Source: Cylindrotheca closterium (Eukaryota > Bacillariophyta > Bacillariophyceae > Bacillariales > Bacillariaceae). Taken from it: a stretch of DNA of 64,000 nucleotides. The DNA lies in NCBI GenBank assembly GCA_933822405.4, contig CAKOGP040002191.1, positions 124,001 to 188,000 of the forward strand, read 5' to 3'. Position numbers and translations under genes: made by a program. Position 1 is the first letter of the stretch. The number at the start of each line of letters is the position of its first letter. Below the pieces are notes generated by a model. That model was given only the letters and a program-made list of their open reading frames with translations, was not told the DNA's origin and ran no database searches. Positions 50,410 through 59,299 of the stretch are shown piece after piece.

Positions 50410-51804
50410 ATGAGTCATATTATTACTTCCCATCGCATAGCCACAGAGTACACGAACTCTAATAAGCATGATGATACTAGGAACAATAAATCACAACAAC
50501 GACGACGACAACATGCTGGTGCTGACCTCAGCAGCTTTGTTCGGATGCCTCCACAACGTGGTGTCAGTGAGAACTTTGAAACCGATGCTCCACCAATCCC
50601 ATCCACCAATTCCTGCAACCTGAATAATAATCATAAGCGACCACCAGCACCCATGAGTCAGATTAGGACCACGACCGCACCACGTTCGACTTCTTTGCAT
50701 ACCCAAATTCATGTATCCGGCATTACCCTTGACAGTGGTATTGTCGATCTTGTTCCAAAAGAAGAAGCAGAAAAGGTGTTGCTAAAGGAGAATACGCAAT
50801 TAGGGGTGGTGAATCCACATGATCCAGATCGTCTTCCATTTCTTCGGGTCAGGCCAAGGAGGCAGATGCAGCATGTATCCGGCATTACCCTTGACAGCGG
50901 TATTCATGATCCAGACGAGGAAGAAGCAAAAGAAGAAGAAGAAGAAAAAGAACAACAGCAAGAAGAAGAAGAAGAAGAAGAAGAAACAGAACAACGGCAA
51001 ACACAACAAGGGCGTCTCGATCTGAATCGTCTTCCAGTAAGTCGGATCAGGACACGTCCATTGCATGCCCAGAGTCATGTTTCAGGCATAACTGTTGAGG
51101 ATAGCGTTCATTATCAAGAAGAAGTAGAAGAAGAAGTAGAAAAGGAGGAGCAGACTGATGCTCTCGATCCAAATCGTCTTCCAGTGAGTCGGGCCAGGCG
51201 TTCTTTGTATACTACCCAACCATCGATTCAACACCTTGGCAGCGGTGCTCACCACCACCACCACCAAGACGATGGTGAGCAGACCATAACTAGTGGCTTT
51301 ATCGTTGGTCACTTGTTGGCGACCGTCCAGAAAAATCTTGATCAACAACAAACAAGGAGAAGGAAACACCATGATGAAGATGATGCTGCTGCTCCTGCCA
51401 ACAAGAAGAAGATGGCAGACAGATTGAATTTTGATCGGCAAGATTATGATCAAGATGACGACCATCATACAATTGCTAGTGGTTTTGTTGTTCTTGGTGA
51501 TGATGCTGATGGGTTGGGCAATCGTGGTCCCAACAACAAGAACCGAACGGTCACCACCCACAAAAGAAGTCATGGTAGAAACACCAATAAGGCATCTTCG
51601 TCTTCACCGTCACAGAAACGGTCCAGCAGCAGCAACAGCAGCAGCAACAGTCACAGCAGCAATCCTAATAGTACTCCTCTGAACCTCGAGCACTATGGCG
51701 GCTCGTCGTCTGAATCGTCTCATGAGAATGATTCGACGATATCTTTGGCTAGCCCAAGCAGAAGAAATGCCTTGGTGAAAACAAGAAGAACAAAAACAGA
51801 GTAG
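50410..51804 (+). CDS. repetitive charged protein with HVSGIT modules
   Basis: Intronless, 464 residues from ATG 50410. It has three imperfect copies of a module of about 60-70 residues, each with HVSGIT[LV][DE]SGI, an acidic run (poly-Glu, coded by GAA/GAAG repeats near 50925-50990) and a [DN]RLP[VF]xRxR line. Two further ASGF[IV]V segments (TITSGFIVGHLL, TIASGFVVLGDD) follow. His-rich, Ser-rich and Asn-rich patches make up the C-terminus, which includes a basic KKKMADRLN stretch. No enzymatic or membrane segment was found. The paired short hydrophobic and acidic modules look like linear interaction motifs repeated for avidity; that is inference. No family recognised. Confidence 0.65.
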   Translation: MSHIITSHRIATEYTNSNKHDDTRNNKSQQRRRQHAGADLSSFVRMPPQRGVSENFETDAPPIPSTNSCNLNNNHKRPPAPMSQIRTTTAPRSTSLHTQIHVSGITLDSGIVDLVPKEEAEKVLLKENTQLGVVNPHDPDRLPFLRVRPRRQMQHVSGITLDSGIHDPDEEEAKEEEEEKEQQQEEEEEEEETEQRQTQQGRLDLNRLPVSRIRTRPLHAQSHVSGITVEDSVHYQEEVEEEVEKEEQTDALDPNRLPVSRARRSLYTTQPSIQHLGSGAHHHHHQDDGEQTITSGFIVGHLLATVQKNLDQQQTRRRKHHDEDDAAAPANKKKMADRLNFDRQDYDQDDDHHTIASGFVVLGDDADGLGNRGPNNKNRTVTTHKRSHGRNTNKASSSSPSQKRSSSSNSSSNSHSSNPNSTPLNLEHYGGSSSESSHENDSTISLASPSRRNALVKTRRTKTE

Positions 51805-52608
51805 TAATCATGATAGTACCTACTAGAGAAAAAGCTAAGCGCCAAGCAAACGAGCGAGGAGAGAATATTATTATATGTGAGCACGATGCTGGTGGTGGTG
51901 TAGTAGTACTAGAGAAAGAAAAGCACCAAGAAGCAATGAAACGACAAGTGAAGAGGAAACTCCTGTAGAATTTTATTATGAGCATGATGCTGGTGTGCGC
52001 TTACATTGTGAGAGGCAACGCGTCCATCTTATTTACAATGTCATTAGTATACTACCTACTGCTGGCGGCATTTCAATCACTCCTGGTTATGTAGTGATTG
52101 ATTGCAAAACTTGTTTTTGACTCACGGTGACTAAATTTCAGACGGTATAGGTCGGAGCAATGACCCTTTGGACTTAACGATGTGAAGTGCGAAGGTTTTG
52201 TCACATAGTAAAAAAGCTCGCTACACATTGTTCCATTCCCTAAGCTCTATAAATATCGCTTATGGTACCTGAAATTTCGCGAAAGTCCAATAAAAAATGT
52301 AGAATGATGGACATAAGTGTAATAATCCCGCCGAAGGACGCCCAAGTGAAAATCTGTCATTCTGATCTCCACGTTTGCGTTGGTTTCGCCGGCCCAAAAC
52401 ACTCCTGCAGATACTGTAGTGATTGATTGCAACAACGCAAGAACCATACAAGTACAAAGCATTGATTGTTCCTCGTTCACCGGAAAAACAAACAAACATA
52501 CACACATACCGGTACAGACACATACACAAATCTATAGCTGCATCATCAAACACCATCTATAGTACCATCCATAGTATAGTATAGTACAGTACATTACAGT
52601 ACAGCATC
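51805..52608. other. intergenic region upstream of GP4 with duplicated segments
   Basis: A diverged tandem duplication at 51814-51995. TGTAGTGATTGATTGCAA, preceded by CACTCCTG, occurs near both 52090 and 52416. Near the GP4 ATG is a run of TACAGTAC/TATAGTA-type repeats. No gene seen. Confidence 0.5.
51814..51995. repeat. diverged tandem duplication
   Basis: Two copies of about 80-95 bp (51814-51894 and 51902-51995) share TACTAGAGAAA, GCxCCAAGxA, ACGA..GAAG/GAGGAGA and a final GAGCA[CT]GATGCTGGTG. The copies lie just past the HVSGIT gene stop. Confidence 0.6.
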
Positions 52609-55600
52609 ATGGAACAAGCACGACGACCCACGTCCAGCAAGGACACGGATCAGACCCTTGACACGGAAGTCTACCAGCCTAATACTACGGGTGGTGGGAT
52701 TCCCGCTGTCGGAGAATCGCAATCGGACAATGGAAGTGACCCAGGTGTCGTTCCAATGAACGAAAACGAATTTGAACGTACCGCCATTCGATGCTTTCGT
52801 TACTTCATCATCGTGTTGATGTTGAGTGCTACGATTGCCGCCGGTGTGGCAAGTTACAATTATTTACACGGGGAAGAAGGACGAGACTTTCAAAAGGAGG
52901 TAAGGAATTGAGTTGCATTGTATTGCATTGTATTGTATTGGCTAGGAAATGAGTGAATGAGTGAATGAGTGATACTGAGCTGTATTGGGCTGCAACATTG
53001 CCCCTTTTGAAGTAACATTTGTTCTAACGCTCTCCTTCTTGTCCTTCCTTTTTATCATTCTTTCATTCATATTCATTCACTCATATTCATTCATTCCTTC
53101 CACTCCCACTTTCAAACGACGCTCTACAGTTTGACATTGTTGCGGATGACATTCGTCTCTTGAGTTCCGACCGTCTCGATGCCTTTCGAGCCGACTTTCG
53201 ATCCTTATCCTGGACTATTACCGGTTTGGCCAAGTCGTCCAATGCCACTTGGCCATTCTACACGGACGTTAACTTTCCAGTCATTGTTTCTAATTTTCGC
53301 AAAACGACCGGAACGGGCATGATTGCCCTGAGTCCCATTGTTCACAACATTGTGGAACAATTCCAATGGACCAACTATTCCCAAACTCATCAAGGATGGA
53401 TTCAAGATCATTTGGACTTTCAAGCCAAGAAGACTACTATTGCTGCGGAAGAGGAAAATGTCGTCTTTAACAATAACAACAACGAAATGGATGACATTTA
53501 TCCTGGAATCTTTCGCTGGACGGATCAAGGCCGTGTCCGAGAAGATGGAGTGGGTCCCTTTTTACCACTCTGGCAAATGATGGACGCTCCTCAAGATCCC
53601 TCCAACATTAACTTGAATTTGTTGTCGGACGATGCCTACAAGCAAGTCTTTGATGCCGTCCTGGCCCAAAAGTCCCCCATTATGACGGACATTTTTGACG
53701 ATATGTTGCCGGAATTGAAGGAATCCAACAATGAGGATGAGGAGGAGGATCTTCCCATGTCGCTCTTTGTGCATCCCGTCTACCAAGATGTCACCCAGCA
53801 ACAAATCGTGGCCATTTTGACCGCCAGCATTGTGTGGTCGCCTCTCTTTGTATTGGCCAGTGACGAAGCAACTCCACCCGTCGACGTTGTTATTGAAGAA
53901 GGCTGCGATCGCAAACTTACCTTTCAAGTGACGGGCCCCAATGTCGAATTCAAAGGCTATGAGGATCTTCATGATCCGGCCTATGATGGGTACGAAACTT
54001 CGTTTGATTTGGCACACTCCATTCGTACGCATTATGTGACCGAATTTGAGGGTTGTGAGCATGGCATTTCCATCTACCCCACCAAAGGATTTTGGGACCA
54101 ATACCACACGACAGCTCCAGCCTCGACGACGGGTATCATTGTGGGAGCCTTTTTGTTCATGTGCATCATCTTTTATCTATATGATGCCGCCGTTCACATG
54201 CGTCAAAAACGGATCCTTCGCGTGGCCTCCCAATCCGAAAAGATTTTGAGCGTCCTCTACCCCAAGACCATTCGAGACCGTCTCTTTGGAATGGAAGACA
54301 AGGCAGAAGAAGAACAACCAAAAGGAGGCAAAAAGGGTGGTCGCAAGAGATTGAACGATGACTTGATCAAGGCCACCAAGTACCAATTGAAACAATACAT
54401 GAAGTCTTCTCCGGGACAGTTGGATGGTGTCACTGGTGGATTTGATTCCAAACCGATTGCTGACTTGTTTTTGGATGCTACCGTCCTATTTGCCGATATT
54501 TCTGGTTTCACAGCATGGAGTTCCGTCCGAGAACCGACCCAAGTCTTTACCTTGCTTGAAAGTGTCTACCGAGCCTTTGATGTCATTGCTCGACGTCGCA
54601 AAGTCTTCAAGGTGGAGACTGTTGGAGATTGCTACGTGGCTGTGACTGGGTTGCCTGGTAAGTTTGGAATTGATTATGATCTGAATTGGAATTGATTTAC
54701 ATTGATTGACATGGACATTGGACTCACAAAATTGTGACGATTGTGCAGAACCAACCAAGGACCACGCCAGAATCATGGCGTTGTTTGCCAAGGAGTGTGT
54801 CACCCGTTTCGAAGAATTGGTGGGCATGTTGGAAACTACCTTGGGTCCCGATACGGGGGATCTTGGTATTCGTGTGGGGATTCATAGTGGTCCCGTGACG
54901 GCCGGTGTCTTGCGTGGGGACAAGTCACGGTTCCAGCTCTTTGGAGATACGGTCAATACCGCCTCCCGGGTGGAATCGACTGGAAAGCGCAACATGATTC
55001 ATGTTTCGGAAGAGACTGCTTTTCTCTTGACCGCCGCTGGCATGCAAGACCAACTGAAGCGTCGTGAAGAATTGGTGTCGGCCAAGGGCAAGGGAAAGCT
55101 CCTAACCTTTTGGCTCAAGGTGGATCGCAAGGAGCCCGAACAATCCGAATACATGCACAACAGGCCACATGACGGATTCCAAAATGGAGACGGTGCATTC
55201 GTCAACAAACCTACCAACTACAACAATACTTGTCTCAATACCGATGCCAGTAACTACGAAGCCATTGAGGAAATGCTTTCTCCAAGAGTACGACGATTGT
55301 GTCAATGGAATGTCGATATTCTGGCACGTCATTTGAAACAAATTGTTGCTCATCGCGATGCCCAAGGACCTATGAACCAAAACTACAACGAAGAATTGTC
55401 AAGACGCGAAGTTTCCATTTGCCGACAAATGGATGTCCTGGACGAAGTTGTTGAAATTATTCCATTGCCTGGTTTTGACCCCAATGTGTACAAGCGTCAA
55501 AAAGATCCCAACGACATTGAATTGCCCGAAGTTGTCATGAAGCAGATTCGTTTGTATGTGGCTTGTATTGCTGCCATGTACCATGACAACCCATTCCACA

Positions 55601-56761
55601 ACTTTGAACACGCAAGGTAAGCATTTTGTTGGCTATTGGCCAGTCCTTCGAAATTTTTTTTTTGGGTAGTAGCAACAACTCACTCCACTTGTTTTGGTTG
55701 TCAGTCACGTCATGATGTCTGTTTCCAAGTTGTTGTCACGTATCGTCGCCGCCGATGACATTTTGAATGAAGACGAAAATGCCGCTGAAGCCAATGACTT
55801 TGGCTGGTCCATTCACGATCACACCTATGGTATCACATCGGATCCCATGACCCAGTTCAGTGTTATTCTTGCAGCCATGGTTCATGATGTCGATCACACT
55901 GGAGTCTCCAATGCGCAATTGGTCAATGAAAACCACCGATTGGCTGCCATGTTTGACAATAAGAGTATTGCCGAGCAGAACTCCATGGTTTTGGCCTGGG
56001 ACATTTTGATGGATTCTCGATTCCATGACTTCCGCCGAACGATTTATGCGGCTCCCTTTGAATTGGATCGATTCCGTCAACTCATGGGCAATACAGTCAT
56101 GGCCACAGATATCATGGACAAGGAACTGCAAGCCCTTCGACGCAATCGTTGGGACAAGGCCTTCAATTCTGTCAACATCACGAACGATAGCATTGTTGAT
56201 CCACATGCTTCCATGGTGGTTCCCGAAGGTACCAAGGACAAGGTGAACCGGAAGGCTACCATTGTGATTGAGCATTTGATTCAAGCTTCTGATGTGGCGC
56301 ACACGATGCAGCATTGGCACATTTACCAAAAATGGAACGAGCGACTTTTTGCCGAAATGGCGCTCGCCTACAAGGCTGGACGATTGGGGTTCAATCCGGC
56401 CGAAAAGTGGTACCAAGGGGAAATTGGTTTCTACGATCACTACATCATCCCGTTGGCCAAGAAGTTGAAGGATTGTGGTGTCTTTGGAGTGGCATCTGAT
56501 GAGTATTTGAACTACGCCATGGAGAATCGTCAAGAATGGGAAGAAAAGGGCCATGGCTTTGTAGCTGAGTTGACAGCCAAGTACATGGGGGATGTCCAAA
56601 AGGAGGAAGAAAAGGTCGAACCCCAACCAGACAAGCCAACAGCCATTGCGGCACCACCGGCCAAGACGGATGAAACGGGCAGTGTCACTTCGCAAGTGAG
56701 TGAAGCAATCAGCGCCATGTCGGGGAGTGTTGGTAGCGGCACGCAGGTGGAGATTGTATGA
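52609..56761 (+). CDS. GP4: membrane bifunctional nucleotidyl cyclase/cyclic-nucleotide phosphodiesterase
   Basis: 1,247 residues in four exons: 52609-52899, 53130-54657, 54749-55616, 55705-56761. It is the longest copy, owing to an Asn-rich insertion in the extracellular domain (near EENVVFNNNNNEMD) and a Lys/Gly-rich linker before the cyclase. TM1 is YFIIVLMLSATIAAGVASY and TM2 IIVGAFLFMCIIFYLYDA. Cyclase signatures FADISGFTAWSS, KVETVGDCYVAV and RFQLFGDTVNTASRVE are complete. PDE signatures HNFEHA, HDVDHTG and ASDVAH are complete, with Glu in GEIGFYDHY at the purine-Gln position. A private intron (55617-55704) falls inside the first metal motif, between HNFEHA(R/S) and SHV. The C-terminal tail is extended and Ala/Ser-rich (SEAISAMSGSVG). 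The first intron (52900-53129) is unusually long for the window. Confidence 0.93.
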
Positions 56762-56949
56762 TGAAACGGGCAAAATAGGGCACATGCATCACAAAACCAC
56801 TGTTAGGATAGAGAGTAAAATTGTTAATACATTTTCATAATAACTTCTTAGTGAATTCAGTAGAAATGTCTACAAGACGCATGTGAGAAGGGCAGAACTA
56901 CCGGTACACCTACAGTTGTTCCTGCTTCCTTGATCAGATCAGATGGATT

Positions 56950-57055
56950 GACTTGCATTTGATAGCGTTGGGGTTAGCGTCTAACCCTTCGATAGTGTTG
57001 CCTTAATTAGATCAGAAGTTTGACTCGCATTTGTTAGCGCTGGGGTTAGCGTCTA
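56950..57055. repeat. 34-bp direct repeat with 72-bp period
   Basis: GACTTGCATTTGATAGCGTT at 56950 and GACTCGCATTTGTTAGCGCT at 57022 continue into an identical GGGGTTAGCGTCTA; about 31 of 34 bases match. Each copy is preceded by a GATCAGA element. Confidence 0.75.
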
Positions 57056-57085
57056 GGCATGTTGACAGCTGATCAGATTGGACAA

Positions 57086-57106
57086 GATCAGATCAGATCA
57101 GATCAG
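57086..57106. repeat. GATCA pentanucleotide repeat
   Basis: Four GATCA units in tandem, with further single GATCAG elements within the preceding 150 bp. Confidence 0.8.
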
Positions 57107-57273
57107 TTTTCTGTTTCAATTACTGTACTGTAGGGTGAGGGTTTTGAGTTTGTCATTCGACCGACAATTGAAATTCCTGTCCATCGACCGAAGTAGTATT
57201 TCTGGCATTATATTGCGAAGATCCATCACGAAACGGCAGTTTCAAGTTGTGCGGTTACACTGTTAACTTGGCA

Positions 57274-58788
57274 ATGGCGGACGCTGAAGATGGTTTGGAT
57301 AGTATTCTTAGTGAGGTGGAACTAGATGCAGACTATTTTCCTGCTGATAGCGTGCAATCTTACTTTGAAATGGCGGAAGCAGTAGTTGCACCACTTCCAT
57401 TGGAAAGCATTGATGTCAATCGTCACAGAGAAGAATCAGCACCACCACAACGTCAGAACAGGCATCAGCTAGATGTTTCCGAAGCTACTGACCATATCAT
57501 AACTACGAGCAGCCTTTCAGATGATCACATACTATTTATATATCGCGGGGAAGAAGACGGGAGTGTTCCAGAAGATGTCACACATGTTCAAATTGAAGAG
57601 GGCACAAGACAAATTGCGGAGCAAGTCTTTAGAGACTGCAATGATTTGATGTCCATTGACCTCGAACGTAGTGGCATTGAATCGATTGGATACATGAGTT
57701 TTGGAAGTTGTTGGTTGCTGGGTAACATAACGCTTCCACAGACGTTGAGCAACATTGGTCCAGCAGCTTTCTTTGACTGTCACACTCTCACCGATATCAG
57801 TCTCCCCTTCGGTCTCCGAACAATATCAAGATATACTTTTGTCGATTGCAGTTCTTTGCGAAACGTAAAACTATCACCTGCGCTCAATGTTATTGGTGAG
57901 AATGCCTTTGCGCACTGTATTCAGCTGCAATCGATTGAACTTCCAGAGGGTGTCCAAGAGATCCAGTCGGAATCTTTTCGTGGCTGCAAGTCGCTGGTGC
58001 TAATCGCGCTTCCATCGACACTGGAACGGACCGGGGAGAATATCTTTCGCGGCGCCAAATTGTTGCAAGAGAAACTAGGAGAGTCCAACGATGACATCAT
58101 TCGGGCCTTGACCTGCCGATTCTCCAAGCTACCGCTTCAGCAATGGTCCTATTCTCAAGGAGTTGACCCAACAGTGTCATCTTTGCAAAGTGTATTAAAT
58201 GCTATGTACTCGGATGTCGCTGTGTTGGACGATTGCAAGCACGTCGATATTTTCGGAATGTCACCATTTCATGTGTTGGCCTTGGCCTTGTCTCCAAAGG
58301 CTGCCTTGTTTCAAGCAATGATGGAGCACAGTGACGCCCACAGCAGCCGACTGCTTGTCGAAAGAGACGACTTTGGAAAAACCGCGTTGGAATATCTCTG
58401 TCTAAAGAACACAATGGAAGCACCAGAGGCAATTCGTTACATTCTTCAACGGATCACTAGCACCAAGACAACCACATGTCTTGGACTAGCACAATGGAGA
58501 CAGAAGATATGCCACCTGGCAAGCCTTTGTAGTGCCGAGGATATGGATCGAGTGGTCCGACTGGAAAATATTCAAATGGTGCAGGAATCTTGGAGGCTCT
58601 ACACAACCATGGAGAAAATTTCTATTTTGGAGCAAGCGCTGTGGAAGGTAAAGATGGCGATCCTTCAATGTAATGGTGATGATATGGATTTGAATGCTAT
58701 AGTTTTGAATCGAGAGGCCAGCCGAATCCAATGTGGCGCGGACATTGTCATTCCGAATGTACTGAGTTATTGCAGCGGAGAGGAATGA
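57274..58788 (+). CDS. BspA-type leucine-rich repeat protein
   Basis: Intronless, 504 residues from the first ATG (57274). Acidic N-terminus of about 85 residues. Then five or six LRR_5/BspA-like repeats of about 23 residues (residues about 105-265), with the pattern I..x.F..C..L..I.LP..L..I...AF..C (for example LPQTLSNIGPAAFFDCHTL). The C-terminal half is helical and resembles ankyrin-like repeats (FGMSPFHVLALALSP, DDFGKTALEYLC). This LRR-plus-ankyrin-like layout is frequent in diatom genomes, where the proteins are of unknown function, presumably protein binding. No signal peptide or TM helix, so it is probably intracellular. Confidence 0.88.
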   Translation: MADAEDGLDSILSEVELDADYFPADSVQSYFEMAEAVVAPLPLESIDVNRHREESAPPQRQNRHQLDVSEATDHIITTSSLSDDHILFIYRGEEDGSVPEDVTHVQIEEGTRQIAEQVFRDCNDLMSIDLERSGIESIGYMSFGSCWLLGNITLPQTLSNIGPAAFFDCHTLTDISLPFGLRTISRYTFVDCSSLRNVKLSPALNVIGENAFAHCIQLQSIELPEGVQEIQSESFRGCKSLVLIALPSTLERTGENIFRGAKLLQEKLGESNDDIIRALTCRFSKLPLQQWSYSQGVDPTVSSLQSVLNAMYSDVAVLDDCKHVDIFGMSPFHVLALALSPKAALFQAMMEHSDAHSSRLLVERDDFGKTALEYLCLKNTMEAPEAIRYILQRITSTKTTTCLGLAQWRQKICHLASLCSAEDMDRVVRLENIQMVQESWRLYTTMEKISILEQALWKVKMAILQCNGDDMDLNAIVLNREASRIQCGADIVIPNVLSYCSGEE

Positions 58789-59299
58789 TTTCGTTCAAGT
58801 CCTTCCAAAATGAGGCATTCAGCATGGGCATCCTCTGAGCAAAGATTGCCGAGAAGTGCGAATTTCTTGGGGAGCGCTCTACAGTATGAGCCCAGCGCAG
58901 GTCTCTTTACACTCCCTTTGACAAACGCCACCCCCATCACTTTTGATTGATTGGCCAGTTTTTGCAACAAAGCTCCTTCAACCCGATGGAAAATATGAAC
59001 AACAGTTGCGACCCCGCAATGTTTCGTTTATTAAACTTGTAATTATTTGACCGACTCACTCTGACGCAAGCGCAAACACCCGATTACACTTTCGTGTCAT
59101 TTTTCGTCGCTACTGTTGGTTTTACCTAAGTTTTGAGTGAGGAAAAAGCCCCGTTTCACGGTAAAAGAAAGAATCAATCGATAATTCGCCCCGTTAAATG
59201 TATTTTGTCAGACGGAGAACTTTGACCAGAAACCATCACACAAAACATGAAGACAAAGCTCCCTAATCTTAGCCATTTTGTCGCAAAGAAACCCAACAA
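58789..59299. other. intergenic between the LRR gene and GP5
   Basis: GP5 promoter side. A near-match TGACGC occurs but no TGACGT. No gene seen. Confidence 0.5.

Larger units (their letters stand above)
56762..57273. other. intergenic upstream of the LRR gene with tandem repeats
   Basis: Contains the 72-bp-period repeat and the GATCA run listed separately. No gene seen. Confidence 0.5.

Noticed and set aside
55736..56785. 349-residue minus-strand ORF
   Set aside because: Antisense to the GP4 PDE exon. The long open frame arises from codon usage on the sense strand. Similar antisense frames occur over the other PDE exons.
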